The notes: generated from the sequence alone by a model not told the origin. Counted from the stretch's first letter, positions 1-10,429 are shown. The stretch: DNA of 64,000 nt from Prorocentrum cordatum (GCA_963575745.1 CAUYUJ010016913.1:91001-155000), one strand, 5' to 3'. A program made the numbers and translations.

Positions 1-63
1 CCCTTCCCCTGCAGTTTGCCGTCCTGGCTGCATCATATACTGGTCACGGGGCCCGAAAACAAC

Positions 64-256
64 AGGCCTCCTGGATGGGGTCCAAGTAGACGGGGCAGGA
101 GGATCGCGCCACATCGCCGCTGCACCGCCGGTGTATCGGCGACGACGAGGATGCATCGGCGACGACGGGGGTGCAGGAAATCGGGCACTACATCGAGCCG
201 CATCGCCGATGCATCGGCGATGCGGCGCGACCCTCGACCCCCTTCCGAGAGGCCCG
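64..256. mobile_element. F2 inverted-repeat element, copy 1
   Basis: Both ends carry the F2 terminal inverted repeat: AGGCCTCCTGGATGGGGTCC near the left edge, and the reverse-complement equivalent ending GAGAGGCCC on the right. The interior is the family hallmark, overlapping GCATCGGCGATGC palindromes around a short core containing CATCGAGCCGCATCG. No protein is encoded, so this is a non-autonomous MITE-like or foldback element. Other copies start near 18717, 24838, 30861, 48909 and 55628. Confidence 0.75.
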
Positions 257-339
257 TGCGAGAACGGGTCCCGGAGGCCCGCGTCGAGGAAGAGCGCACG
301 GATTGAAAGAGCGCGTCATCGGAGAACTCTCCTCCCCCT

Positions 340-662
340 CCGCCGCCTCCTCCTCCTCCTCCTGCTCCTCGTCCTCCTCCTCCTCGTCCTCCTCCTTCTC
401 ATGCCCCTCGTCGTCGTCCTCTTCCTCCTCCTCCTCCTCCTCCTCCTCCTCCTCCTCCTCCTCCTCGTCCTCCTCCTCCTGCCCCTCGTCGTCGTCCTCC
501 TCCCTCCTCCTCCTCCTCTTCGTTCTCCTCCTCCTCCTCCTCCTCCTGCTCCTCGTCCTCTCCTCCTCCTGCCCCTCTTCGTCGTCGTCGTCGTCCTCCT
601 CCTCCTCCTCCTCCTCCTCCTCCTCCTCCTCCTCCTCCTCCTCTTCCTCCTCCTCCTCCTGG
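340..662. repeat. CCT trinucleotide tract
   Basis: About 320 bases of interrupted (CCT)n on the plus strand, with CGT patches. Polypyrimidine on one strand and polypurine on the other, so it is open in several frames and gives meaningless Leu, Ser, Pro, Glu or Arg runs. Confidence 0.95.
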
Positions 663-838
663 GCGTCCGAGGCGGCGTGCGGTGGCCCTCTGTGGAGCGG
701 TTGAGCGCGGCGGCCCCTCCTCCTAGGGAGCGGCGGGGCCCCCCTGCGGCCCAGAGGGCGGGGCGCTGCGCCCCGGGAGCTGCGCCCCCGATGCGGAGCG
801 CGACAGCGCGCCCTCGGGCCGAGCAAAAAAAATCACGC

Positions 839-1080
839 CTCGTCGTCGTCTTCTTCGTCGTCGTCGTTGTCGTCGTCGTCGTCGTCATCTTCGTCGTCGT
901 CGTCGCCGTCGTCGTGGTCGTGGTCGTCGTCGTCGTCGCTGTCGCCGTCGCCGTCGTCGTCGTCGTCGTGGCCGTGGTCGTCGTCGTCGTCGTTGTCGTC
1001 GTCGTCGCTGTCGCCGTCGCCGTCGTCGTCGTCGTCGTGGCCGTGGTCGTCGTCGTCGTCGTCGTTGTCGTCGTCGTCGA

Positions 1081-1111
<31 letters not shown>

Positions 1112-1215
1112 ATCGTGGTCGTGGTCGTGGTCGTCGTCGTCGTGGTCGTGGTCGTCGTCGTCGTGGTCGTGGTCGTCGTCGTCGTCTTTTTCGTCGTCGT
1201 CGTTGTCGTCGTCCC
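839..1215. repeat. CGT/GTC trinucleotide tract
   Basis: About 375 bases of (CGT)n with GTG and GCC variants. Open frames here (poly-Val, poly-Ser, poly-Thr) are composition artefacts, not genes. Confidence 0.95.
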
Positions 1216-1353
1216 TGAAATCCGACCTCTCGAGAAGGTTGCAACAAAAAACAAACCATCCGTTTGCAGCATACTGTCCGAGCAGGATCGACCTGCGATG
1301 GTCTGCGCAGGCCCACGGGCCCGAATCTGGGCGAGCACTAGAGGAATCAACAA

Positions 1354-1507
1354 CTACATAAACATAAACGCTTGGGGGTCCGCGCGGATTTCTTGGATCT
1401 GCGCTGGACCCCCCTCCCTAGCGCGCGGAGCGCGCCAAGGGCGGCGCTGGAGGGGCGGATCCAAGAAATCGGGGCGGAGCGCCAAAAAAAACTGTTTATG
1501 GCATTTT
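1354..1507. mobile_element. F3 foldback element, copy 1
   Basis: Inverted arms GGTCCGCGCGGATTTCTTGG and CCAAGAAATCGGGGCGGAGC flank a GC-rich loop containing GCGCGCGGAGCGCGCC. The outer flank ACATAAACATAAACG is shared with the copy near 52650. Sister copies at 59566-59711 and 59785-59897 have the same arm sequence. Non-coding, predicted to fold into a long hairpin. Confidence 0.75.
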
Positions 1508-1577
1508 TTCTTCTTCAAAGCACGCCCAGTGCGAAAGAGCTACGACTCCAGGATCTCAGGGTTCGTCGCCCCCGCCC

Positions 1578-1740
1578 CAGACCCCCGACGACATGATTTT
1601 TTCATGACGTCGACCCCCAAGCTCTTCCCTGGGACTGGTTTTTCATCCAGAATCGTTTTGTGACCGTCCCGAGACCTGGTAAGGCCAAAAATCGTGAAAC
1701 ACCTGCCGTCGTGGTTTTTTTATTGCTCGAGGGTGTCTGG
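1578..1740 (+). mobile_element. F1 element, copy 1
   Basis: F1 is a dispersed element of about 185 bp. It starts CAGACCCCCGACG, followed by a small inverted motif (CATGATTTTTTCATGACGTC), a body TTCATCCTGAGTCGTTTT..TGACGGTCCCGAGG, then AAAACCTCCCGTCGTGATTT and an end CTCGAGGGGGTCTGG that inversely repeats the start. This copy has all landmarks but is slightly shortened after CCCGAGACCTGG. No coding capacity. Confidence 0.8.
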
Positions 1741-1751
1741 TGCCGTGGCCG

Positions 1752-1856
1752 CTTTCGCCACGGCCGCCGCCGTCGTCGTCTTTGGTCGTCGTGGTCGTCG
1801 TCGTCGTCGTGGTCGTGGTCGTCGTCGTCGTGGTCGTGGTCGTGGTCGTGGTCGTT

Positions 1857-1887
<31 letters not shown>

Positions 1888-1908
1888 ACGCCGACGCCGA
1901 CGCCGACG

Positions 1909-1951
<43 letters not shown>

Positions 1952-2095
1952 AGTCGTGGTCGTGGTCGTCGTCGTCGTAGTCGTGGTCGTGGTCGTCGTC
2001 GTCGCCGTCGCTGTCGTCGTCTTGGTCGTGGTCGTCGTCGTGGTCATGGTCGTGGTCGTGGTCGTCGTGGTCGCCGTCGCCGTCGCCGTCGTCGT

Positions 2096-2129
<34 letters not shown>

Positions 2130-2166
2130 TTCGCCGTCGTCGCCGTCGTCTTTGCCGTCGTCGCCG
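1752..2166. repeat. CGT/GTC trinucleotide tract
   Basis: More than 400 bases of (GTC)n/(CGT)n with GTG and GCC variants. Its long His/Asp/Thr/Val/Arg open frames are artefacts of the repeat. Confidence 0.95.
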
Positions 2167-2590
2167 TGGGCGGGGCCCAGCGTGGCCAGCGCACACGGCG
2201 GGCTTGGCGCGGCGGCGCCCGCCATGGGGGGGCCGCGGGGGCGTCTCGCACGAGAGCCCTGCCCCGCGGCCACGCCGGGCGGCGCCCGGCGCCTCCCATC
2301 GAGCTGGAGGCCTGGAAATGGGCGCCAAGACCAGCACGGGGGGGTGCCTCCGCAAGGGGGAAGATGATCCTGGACTTCGGGGTTGGTGGTAATAATTCGG
2401 TGCCCTTGGAAGCCAGAATATTACCACCATCACCGAGATCGGGATCTTCTTCCCTCGATGGAGGCACTCCGCCGATATTGGTCTTGGTGTCAACCTCTAG
2501 GCCTGCGATAAAAGAGATCACTAGGCATTCAAAGGTGGAAAAACAAAAAAAACGAGGCAGCAACTCGCCCAACGTTGCTGGCAAGAGAGT
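2167..2590. other. Non-repeat spacer, no supported gene
   Basis: Mixed-composition sequence. A minus-strand frame is open from about 2550 to 2380 and includes the peptide EVDTKTNIGGVPPSREE, but codon third positions show little G/C bias and no family was recognised. I do not call a gene. Confidence 0.4.
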
Positions 2591-2889
2591 CCAGCATCAA
2601 ATCGATATAAGTCGGATCGGGTGTCGGAATGAAACGACACGATTCGGATCGGCGGAACTCGGCAGCCAAGTCGGGGGAAGTCGGATCGGCGGAAACCGGC
2701 AGGCATGCTCCCAACGCGACACCCCAGGCCCCCATGACACACGGAAGACACATGAAGGCTTCTGCGCCCAACCCCGTCCGCATCAGCAGGCGCGCGGTCC
2801 AAACGCCCCCCCATAAAATTCAAAACGGGTTTCCGCCTGCGGGGGTGGGGGGGGGGCCCTGGGGTGATCCACTCCTTTGACTGGAATTT

Positions 2890-3230
2890 TGTTAAGGAGA
2901 GTGGATGGAGCCGGACTTGGGCGATTCTACCTGGGAAGTCCTCAGAATCTGCCTGGTTTGACCCCTGCCTTGGCCTAGTTCGGCCCGGCTTTAGCGTGGT
3001 TTGGCCGCGCGCCCCGCCGGAGACATCCTCGACATTTGCCCAGGTCGGCCCACAGTTTGGCCTGGTTCGGACCCGGTTTCGCTTCAATAACTACCTGCCT
3101 GGTTTGGCTTGGCTTGGCTCAATATGAGCCCGGTTTCGCCCGAGACGTCCTCAAATGTTGTCAGATTTCGCCCTGGTTTGGCCTGGTTTGGGCCCTGTTT
3201 AGCTTGAGACGCTCTCGCAAAAAAAAACCT
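2890..3230. repeat. Degenerate TTTGGCCTGG-rich tandem repeat
   Basis: Short motifs GGTTTGGC, CTGGTTCGG and GAGAC(A/G)TCCTC recur. The longest repeated block, beginning GAGACATCCTCGACATTTG and GAGACGTCCTCAAATGTTG, is offset by about 121 bp. No convincing coding frame. Confidence 0.6.
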
Positions 3231-3717
3231 CGGTTTGGCCTGCTCCAAGGAGCCTCCACGAGGCTCGCGGAGCGAAGAAGCAGCGAATGTCTGTACGGAT
3301 GGGTCACATTCGTTGTGGTCGACATGCGGTCTCCACACACACACACACACAAACACTGAGATGTGTCACATGTGTTTCGACACTGGACGGTGATTTAACA
3401 CACGTCGCAGTGGGCGTGTACAGACCGAAGTGATGGCACGGCGTCATTAATACGTATTGTGGCCCACATGTAACATGACTGCGCTACAAAATGGCGGGCG
3501 GCATGGGCGTGGACACTCCCAGCACACTGTGGGTCGGCAGCCAGCGCGTGTGGCGGCGTTGGGAAACACCTTTCCGAGGCTGTAGTCAGGCCTCCATTGA
3601 GCAACCGAAATCAAACTGCGAAGCCAAATCGGGTCGGAATCGGAATATATTGAAAGCCAATCGAATCGATTCAGAGAAACAGAAGTGAGCCCCGCGCTGG
3701 TCTCCCAAGACGGCTTT

Positions 3718-3800
3718 CCTAGCCCTGGGGCAGTCGAAAAAAACACTCGGGATGAGAAAACGGCCCCGGGGAAAGGGTCGAGATCTCCGGCGGGGGGCGG
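3718..3800 (-). mobile_element. Partial F1 element
   Basis: The segment with ACACTCGGGATGAGAAAACG and GGGTCGAGATCTCC matches the middle of F1 read on the minus strand. Both termini are missing or unrecognisable, so this is a decayed fragment. Confidence 0.55.
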
Positions 3801-4080
3801 TGCATCGAACGTGCCGAAGGAGAGTTTTCGGCACGTCAGAGACAGGGCCCTGAGACAGCGGTCCCCAAGCGGAAAAGGCCGTGAATAGCGCCAGCTCAAC
3901 CTGGAGGCCCTTTGCCATTCTTTTGGCTCCATCCCTCAGGGCCTCGTCTTCGAACCCCCGATCCTCCTCATCCTCACTACTCCCCCCTCCGCCTCATCCC
4001 TCATCCTCCCTCCTCCTCGCCCCTCCTCCTCCGCCGCCGCCCTCCCCGATGCCGGGGCGACTCGGAGCAGGGCGCGGCCG

Positions 4081-4200
4081 TCACTCCCAGGTGAGCAGCA
4101 GGGCCATGTTGGAGGACTTCTGGTGGTGGTTCTGGCGGAAAATCTGCGCGAACTCCTCGGGAGGGGTGTCAAGTGCAAGGCCGACTGCGAGCCCGTGGAT
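4081..4200 (-). CDS. Possible terminal exon, unknown protein
   Basis: On the minus strand a frame ends with TGA at 4083-4081 and reads, near its end, EEFAQIFRQNHHQKSSNMAL. Codons are strongly C/G-ending, as in the other exons of this window, and there are no low-complexity runs. A plausible acceptor (GGGCTCGCAG) precedes the best-supported part. The product is unrecognised. It may be the last exon of a gene whose upstream exons are not identified; the 4975-5062 segment also ends in a stop, so these are two separate 3' ends or one is a relic. Confidence 0.35.
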   Translation of the reverse strand: MHGLAVGLALDTPPEEFAQIFRQNHHQKSSNMALLLTWE

Positions 4201-4974
4201 CCAGAGGGTGCTGTGTTCCGCTCGTAACCTTCCGCCGGCGTCCGCTGGCGGAGCCAGCAGCGTTTGCTCGCGAGGCGCTCCATGGAGCACGCCATATGGC
4301 AGAGGAGGCTAGCGGCTAGAGCACCGAGCATGCAAATGTTTGCTGTTTCGGGGGAGTTCCGGGCCTCTTCGAGGTCTCCAGGCAGGGGCCTCCAGAAACA
4401 CTGAAGCCCAGCAGACCAGCACCGCTCTAGGGTTGCCACCTGAGCCCGTTCGGCCGTGGTGGAATCGAGCCCGTTCGGCTGCTCATCCTGCAGCCGAGGC
4501 TGAAATGGCTCAGAAGGGAACCCTGAGGCTAGGGCGATCTTGCCCAAATCGATCCTGAGCCTGGGGCTGGAGAGCACGCCCTCCTGGCCTTACCCAGAGA
4601 CGCCCACACATGACACGCACCCATCCTCGTGCCAAAGATGTGTGCCCGGCCAGGGCTGGTGCTAGTGGATTCACTGAAATTGGGAACTCCCATTTTTGTT
4701 CGCACAGGGCGGTCCCTCTGATGGTGTGGGCGACGACCAAAATCGCGACGACTAGTTGTTTGACGTGGAATCCGCTTCCCCGGGGGCCCAGGACCGTCGC
4801 AAAGCGACTACTGCGACGCCTCGAAGGAGAAGGTACCCGCCCACTGGTGGGGCCCAGGACCCTCACGGATCGATCTGGCCCGAGGAATGCCGCGAAAAGA
4901 TCGGGTCAAGGGTCAAAGGGCTGCTCTGGCCGTGATTTCCAAGTGTTGCGTTGTTACTGTCGCGGCGGAGGATC

Positions 4975-5062
4975 TCACGGATAGGGCGGGCGCACCGACT
5001 CCTGCGACAGCTGCTTGTTCTGCGTGATGGTGGCCGAGCAGAGGTCGGAGAAAGCCTTCCAG
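4975..5062 (-). CDS. Possible terminal exon next to an F6 element
   Basis: The minus-strand frame reads AFSDLCSATITQNKQLSQES and continues to a TGA at 4977-4975, with C/G-ending codons. It begins right beside an F6 element (5067-5277), so the preceding intron would contain or be that element. It lies downstream, in transcript direction, of the three-exon gene at 5756-7967 and could be its last exon, but the splice phase from the most likely donor at 5756 does not match directly, so the link is unproven. Confidence 0.35.
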
Positions 5063-5066
5063 GATC

Positions 5067-5277
5067 AGACAGCATCGAATCGGGAAGTCGCACCGGACCC
5101 GAAATAGCGTCGGATCGGGCTGCATCGGCAAGAAATCGAATCGAACCATATCGGCCGCGCCAGGAAACACGACAACGCCATGCAAGTATCGGGCCGCACT
5201 GGACCGTCGGAACGGAACCGAATCGGATCGGGCCAACCCGAACCGACATCAATTCGGGTCAATCGGATCGAGGTGCA
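5067..5277. mobile_element. F6 dispersed repeat, copy 1
   Basis: About 210 bp rich in ATCGAATCGGATCGG. Landmarks are GTCGGATCGGGCTGCATCGG and ATCGGCCGCGCCA. Related copies at 33085-33258 and 47712-47865 share these in the same order. Looser relatives occur near 2600-2700 and 3600-3680. Non-coding. Confidence 0.7.
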
Positions 5278-5438
5278 GTCATCGTACTACAACAAGGAGG
5301 GCCCAACAAGGAGCGAAGGGGCATTTCTGGCCACGGCGACTATTGGCCACGAACAGGTCCCCCGACCTGGATCTGAGGCACGGCCTGAAAACCAGAGCCC
5401 CATCCTGAACCCAGTGGTCGTTATGGGGGAAACCACAA

Positions 5439-5580
5439 GATATCGATGTATCGCTACTCTCTGGACCTCTCCCAGGGTGCGTGCTGACTGAAATTTTTGA
5501 GGCGAATCATGCCGTTGCGACGAGGGCCTCCCAGCAGGCCCAAAAAGTAGAAAAAGAGGCAAGCGCAGCGCGATCGGCCC
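5439..5580. mobile_element. F8 inverted-repeat element, copy 1
   Basis: Divergent copy of F8. The left end GATATCGATGTATCGCTACT and the centre GCGACGAGGGCCTCCCAGCA match the copies at 31416 and 52924. The right terminal repeat has decayed to GCAGCGCGATCGG. Confidence 0.6.
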
Positions 5581-5755
5581 CTTCCTACTTCTCTGACTGA
5601 TTCGGGCGTCTGGTGACTCACCCAAAAAAAGCCCTAACCCTTTGGGAGGCGGCCTGAGTCAGGAGGGCCAAAAACATGAGAGACAACGGGCCTTGACTGC
5701 AGGTGTATCAGACCAAACCGCCCAGATGCATGATCCCTGATGTGAGCACGGGGAC

Positions 5756-7967
5756 CCGAAGTGAGGGCGCGTCCTCCTCGTGCCACCGGGCTCCGGTGCT
5801 CCCGTGTGCTCGCTGCTCTTGGCGGCGGGCCCCGCCTTCTCGTTGCGCATGCGGTTCTCCCGCACCTCGCCGGCCTCCTCCCGGCAGGCCTCGTGGTCGA
5901 GGGCCCGCCCCGCGGAGCGACTGCTCGTGTGGCGCCCCTCCCGTGCGCTCATCCGCTTCCCCCGGCTCAGGCTCCGCGAGCTCTCCTTACAGGCAGGGAC
6001 CGAGCGTCCCGGCGTTCCCGCAGGCCCACCAGGGCATGCTCCTGGAGCCCAAGCATGCTCCAAAAAAGAACCGCGCGGTCCCTGGAACGACAGCCCGGGG
6101 TGCCGACCACAAGACGGTCTCCGCCAAAGAAAATGTGCTGCGAACAGCTCGTGCAGACCACCAACAGGTTCTCAGAACATGCCCTGGTGGGCCTATAGGC
6201 CAGCCAGGACGCTTCGCCACTGCTTGACGTCTCCAGGCTCGGGTACAGCTCGCCCTGGTGCGTCAGCGGGTTGTACGCCGGCGGCTGCGAGCAGGCCCGC
6301 GGCCGGTCCTCCCCGGTCGCGATGCGCTCGTACTTGTACATGGCCACGGACTCGGCGTCCCTCGCGGCGGAGTGCCTCGTGGCCTCCGCCGAGAACCCCG
6401 CGCCCTCGCCCCGGCCCCCGCGCCGGCCGAGGCTGTAGGAGCGCGTGGGGTCGGACCACGCGTTGGGCCGGCCGCCCTTTTGCGGGCGCTGCCCGGGGCC
6501 GCAGAACTTCGTGGTGGGGGGGCTCTGGCCATGGACAAACACGATGTCCATAGGCACGGGCTCCGCCGCGGCGCCATCCCTGGGCGAGAAGCAGTGGGAC
6601 ATGGTCACCCGGTCGCTCGGCAGCCAGTCGCGGACCTGGCGCCTGCGGGCACGCCCCTTGTCGGCTCCCTCGCGTGGCGAGGCGTCGCTGAAGAGGTCGA
6701 GCTTGGAGCCCCACTGCCTGGGCAGGCCCGCCCAGGGGTCGGCCGACAGCGCACGCTGCCTCTGGCTGGGCGCCATCTCTCCTTGGCGCTTGGGGCCAAG
6801 CTTGCTGCGCAAGAGGCTCTCCTCTTGGTATGAAGAAAGGGGGTCTGAGGCAAGCTGGTCCTGGATCCAGGGGCCTTCCCCCAGGATCCGCTCTTCATCC
6901 TGAATCGTTTCTTGACGGCCCCGAGGGCCTGAAAACAGGCACAAAATACGCAGGACCCGTTTCCCTCAGCACCCACTTGCTTCATGGCGATCCTCCAGCT
7001 GAGCCTGGGCCAGATCGCGCTCGGGCTCCCTCGGCGAGCGCCTGAGATGGTACCCCACGACGGTGCCGCGGGACCGCGCAGCGTAGCCAGGCGAGCTAGT
7101 GCGCGGTGAGGCCACGTGCATCGTGTCGAGGGCGCCCCTGGGCCCCCTGCTGGTGGCGCCCTCCCCCGCGGCCAGCATATCGAAGGACGCCGGGCTGGCG
7201 CAGCCGACGCTGGGCCTGCGTGCCGAATCCTCGGCTCTTGCCTCGGTGTGCGCCAGCGACCAGTGCTCCGCCATGTGCGCTTGCTTCAGGGAGCGGTCCG
7301 TGAAGGCGGCCCGCATGCCACTCTGAGCTGGGTGGCTAGCAATGCACTCGCGGGATGTGGCCCGCGGGCTGCGGCTGAATTGGCCGAAGGCCTCCGACAG
7401 GCTCGAGTCCAGTGCCTGCTGGTGCTGGCGCTCCTCGCCGTGCAGCGCGTCGTGGTCCTCCATCTTCACGTCCCCGTACAGGCGCCTCTCCCACTTGTGC
7501 AGCCTGCCCGAGTGGACCCATGCCTGCGGGTTTCCCCTCGCCATCGTGGCGGCTGTGCCCTGGAGCGAGTCGTAGGCTTCCCTCGGCAGATCCTCATCTT
7601 TAAAGACCTGGGTCGCTCCGCCAACGGAGTAACGCTTGAGCCTGCCGTACCTTCCTGGCGACCACGGGTTCCCACCTGTGTTCGTAGACAGAAGGTTCCC
7701 GCCCGTGTGCGTAGACACAGACTCCAGCCCAGGACTGCCCTGCGAAGCTTGGAACGTCGGCTCGCTGGCGACCGGCTTGCGGGCATCCTGCAACTCGAAG
7801 AGTGACCCGCGCCCAGACTGGGCGACGGACCTGCGCCCGCCCTCCTCGCCGGAGGCCTGGAGCCTCTTGATGCCCTGCTCGCCGGAGGTCTGGAGCCTCT
7901 TGATGCCCGGCGAGCCGGCGCCCACCTGCACCTGGACCGCTCCGCTGCGGCGGCGGTTGCCTCTCGA
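5756..7967 (-). CDS. Three-exon gene, unrecognised basic protein
   Basis: Minus-strand gene model with exon 1 at 7967-6977 (991 bp), exon 2 at 6844-6234 (611 bp) and exon 3 at 5985 to about 5756. All three have C/G-ending codons and ordinary residue composition. Joining exon 1 to exon 2 at CATGAAGCAA|GTGGGT and GCCTCAG|ACC keeps the frame, giving EDRHEANPLSSYQEE; this strongly supports intron 1. Exon 1 starts after a TTTCAG acceptor, so the true 5' end lies upstream and is not identified. About 610 residues are visible, rich in Arg, Ser, Gly and Glu, with no membrane segment or signal peptide. Exon 1 holds two short duplications: GIKRLQ(T/A)SGE as an 11-residue repeat (about 7839-7905) and T(H/N)TGGN as a 10-residue repeat (about 7671-7715). 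Other notable stretches are VHSGRLHKWERRLYGDVKME and MSHCFSPRDG. No family recognised. The junction of exons 2 and 3 is less certain. Confidence 0.65.
5986..6233 (-). mobile_element. Intron 2 of the 5.8-8.0 kb gene, F10 element
   Basis: On the minus strand the gap between exons 2 and 3 begins with GAGACGTCAAGCAGTGGCG and ends CTGCCTGTAAG before GAGAGC. Phase-consistent splicing needs a GA-AG boundary after CTG, with GAGA repeated at both edges; a GT donor four to five bases later breaks the frame. The same sequence, beginning TCAGGCAGTGGCGAAGC and ending GGCTTACAG before GAG, occurs at 61277-61484. A piece of it also occurs near 15225-15290. So this intron is a member of a dispersed family. 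Confidence 0.6.
6845..6976 (-). mobile_element. Intron 1 of the 5.8-8.0 kb gene, F1-like
   Basis: A 132-bp GT-AG intron, verified by frame continuity of the flanking exons. Its plus-strand sequence contains CTTCATCCTGAATCGTTTCT followed by TGACGGCCCCGAGG, the F1 body. Its CAGGGGCCTTCCCCCAG part matches the duplicated block at 63591-63745. The intron therefore consists largely of an F1-related repeat. Confidence 0.7.
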
Positions 7968-8800
7968 CTGAAACTGCCAAGTCGGTGCCCGATCCTGGAG
8001 GATCCATTGTTCGCCAGCGTGGACAACAAACCGTGAGATGTTGTACCGAAGAGATGCAAGGTGCGTCGTGTGATTTATGTTGTGTGAGCTGTGAGATGAA
8101 AGATACGTGGCATCAAATATGAGGCGCAATCCACTTTGCAGAACGTGAGGTCGTCAATTCGACTGCTCGCACGATCATCCCACCATCCCGCCCGCAACTT
8201 GTTTGCACAACCCATGAGGCAGCAATTGCGATGACTCTTTGGCAATGTATGGCGCATCTTTACGGCTGCGCTCGCGCCCGCAAGCTCGCGAGCAGAGCGG
8301 TCACCGACTTTGGCAAGACCGACGCGGCCGCAATAGCGCTCGCCAATGCAAACTTCCCAGCGCGTCTCAAACGCCGCGCTGGCGCGCGGGCACTTCAGTC
8401 TGGGTCGGTAAGTCCAGCGGGCGCGGTATCATGATCACGTCGACAACGGCGGCAACGATGATGATAGCAGCGATGGTGATGGCAATGGTAATGATGGCGA
8501 TGGCAGACCCCATGGCGGCGTCGATGCTGATGACGATGATGCTGCCCATGCGCCGGTGATAAAACTGATTGGCTGATGATGGCAACAATAACGGCGATTG
8601 GCGATGACGGTAACAGCTGTGATGCGGAGGCGCTGATACGTGTGATGGTGAGGAAATGCACGAACGGACATGCAAGAAACCAGGAAAACTCTTCGTTGAA
8701 CATCTAGCCTTCTGCCATATACCGTTGAGTGGCTATTACTTCGAATACCATTGGTTTAAGAAAGATTCCGACACGCACGCGTGACAGCACCCGTGTGACC
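7968..8800. other. Upstream region of the minus gene, no firm gene
   Basis: The 5' end of the minus-strand gene should lie here or further right, but I cannot place its first exon. From 8225 to 8435 a plus-strand frame is open (start MTLWQCMAHLYGC) without strong codon bias. From about 8445 to 8660 the sequence is GATG/ATGATG-rich low complexity. Nothing else is recognised. Confidence 0.4.
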
Positions 8801-9060
8801 CGCGTGGGGTTATGTGCTACGGATCCGTGCGCTGGGCGCATGCTACACCAACGCAGATGCACCGCCTGGTGAGATGGCAATGCGGGTCATGGGCGAGAGT
8901 TTTAGAATCATATAGTTTTCATTCGATGTCAGCAAATGCGGGCGGGAAAAACATGTCAAGATTCATGGCGGAAAGCACGAGGAGTTTAAATGTGGTTATG
9001 TTGAATCTCTTGCACACAACCTGTATGATTTGGACGGGCCCAACGAAACCTTTGGGGAAC

Positions 9061-9061
<1 letters not shown>

Positions 9062-9101
<40 letters not shown>
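9062..9101. repeat. TA dinucleotide tract
   Basis: About 20 units of (TA)n at the start of an abrupt change from AT-rich sequence to the GC-rich 21-bp repeat array. Confidence 0.95.
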
Positions 9102-9103
<2 letters not shown>

Positions 9104-9159
9104 TCATTATGCTTCTATTACCTGGAACCCCCCCACCTCCCCCTAAACCGGACCCCCCC

Positions 9160-9850
9160 ACACCCCCCCAGGGACGCTCCGGACGCCCTTTCGGACGTCT
9201 CGGCGGTCCCCTGGACGCCCTTGGAAAAGGTTCGGTGGCCCTTCCGGGCCTCCCAAGGCGCCTCGCTGGGCCTTGCGAGCCGACTGAAGGCGATCAGAGG
9301 GGTCGTCGGCGAGGCGCACGAGAGACCCAAGACAGCACAAGAGCGCTCCCAGAGGAACCTCGATGGTCTGAAGACGGCCCAAGAGGCCCCCAAGACACCC
9401 CAAGAGGCCGTTAAGAGAGCCCTGGAGAGGGCAAAATCGCCACAGTCCTTCAGGCAATACAATCGTTTTGCATATCCGCTTGTTGGGTCTTCGCAGCGTC
9501 CAAGACGGCCCAATGGGCCCCCGATCTCGCCCCAAGACGGCCCAAGAGGCCCCCTAGAGGGTTTGAAGACGGCCCAAGAGGGCCCCAAGACTGCCCCAGA
9601 GAGCCCCGAGACTGCCCACAAGAAGCCCAAGATGCCCCCAGAAGGCTCCCAAGAGAGACCCACGAAAGCCATGGGATACCTCCAAGAAGGCCACTGGAGG
9701 CCCGCAAGAGGGCCCTAGATGGCTTCAGAAGACCTCTGGAGGGCTCCAGCTCCCCAAAACGGCCCAAGAAGCCCCCAGGACGGCCCAAGAGTGCCCCAGG
9801 ACGGCCCAAAAGAGCCCTAAAAACGGCCAGACGGCGTTCTCCTACGAAAT
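9160..9850 (+). repeat. 21-bp satellite B array, forward
   Basis: Degenerate tandem array with unit close to CCCAAGACGGCCCAAGAGGC plus one base. In translation it gives heptads such as LKTAQEG PKTAPES, confirming the 21-bp period. Other stretches of the same satellite are at 10430-10560 (forward), 36280-36420 and 39240-40190 (reverse), and 42870-43320 (forward). The open frames are repeat-derived. Confidence 0.75.
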
Positions 9851-9859
9851 ACATCAAGC

Positions 9860-10081
9860 TGACCCGACGATCTTGGTTCCACGCTTGAAGCTCGAGGTTT
9901 CAGTAGTTCCCCGATCGAGAGAGACAGGCAATGGATCTATGCTCGAAATTCGACGATCGAAGATTTCCTGAGTGTCTGGAGCCCGCCAGGCATTCAGGAA
10001 GCGACCAAAAATCGATGTGTTCGGAGCTACTGTGACTTCTTTGGCGTGTCTGGGCGTGTCATGGGATCGCTCCTTACTTCC
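9860..10081. other. Spacer, nothing recognised
   Basis: Unique-looking sequence between the satellite B array and the exon-like segment at 10082-10222. No coding frame, inverted repeat or known family was seen. Confidence 0.4.
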
Positions 10082-10222
10082 TCAAAGGACCTTCGCGCGT
10101 GAAAAAAACAGCATTCTTTCCCCATTCCTGGGCGGGTCGCCCGTCCAGGCCTCGAGGTCCTCCCTGCTGAAGCAAGCGATGATGTATTGCTTTGCCAGGG
10201 AAGCGTCCGGAACAAGGCGCAT
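10082..10222 (-). CDS. Possible exon, 46-codon minus-strand frame
   Basis: Minus-strand frame from an ATG at 10222-10220 to TGA at 10084-10082. The first two thirds have C/G-ending codons and natural composition (LAKQYIIACFSREDLEAWTG). The last part, encoding MLFFSREG, coincides with an A-run and may be intronic. The product is unrecognised. It could be an internal exon, because the frame is also open upstream of the ATG. Confidence 0.35.
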   Translation of the reverse strand: MRLVPDASLAKQYIIACFSREDLEAWTGDPPRNGERMLFFSRAKVL

Positions 10223-10429
10223 GGCGCGAAGCGCCAATGTAGTCTTGTATAAATATATGTAGAGACAGATATAGAAATATGTCGACGCTCAATTCCTGCT
10301 TACTCAAAACCCACCAAACACAACATACACACCCACACACACCCTCCCTTGCGCCTGGGGACTCCCTAGACGCCAGTGCACATGCAGGGGGCCCCGGGTC
10401 TCCCAGGCCTCCTGGACGTCCATGCCGAT

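Noticed and set aside
131-1663. 510-codon plus-strand open frame
   Set aside because: Almost entirely translation of CCT and CGT trinucleotide tracts (poly-Leu, poly-Val); no domain and no codon structure.
3335-3356. Short CA repeat as a regulatory element
   Set aside because: Eleven CA units only, no supporting context.
9160-9850. CRISPR-like array
   Set aside because: Direct repeats with no unique spacers, strong degeneracy and eukaryotic context; it is a tandem satellite.
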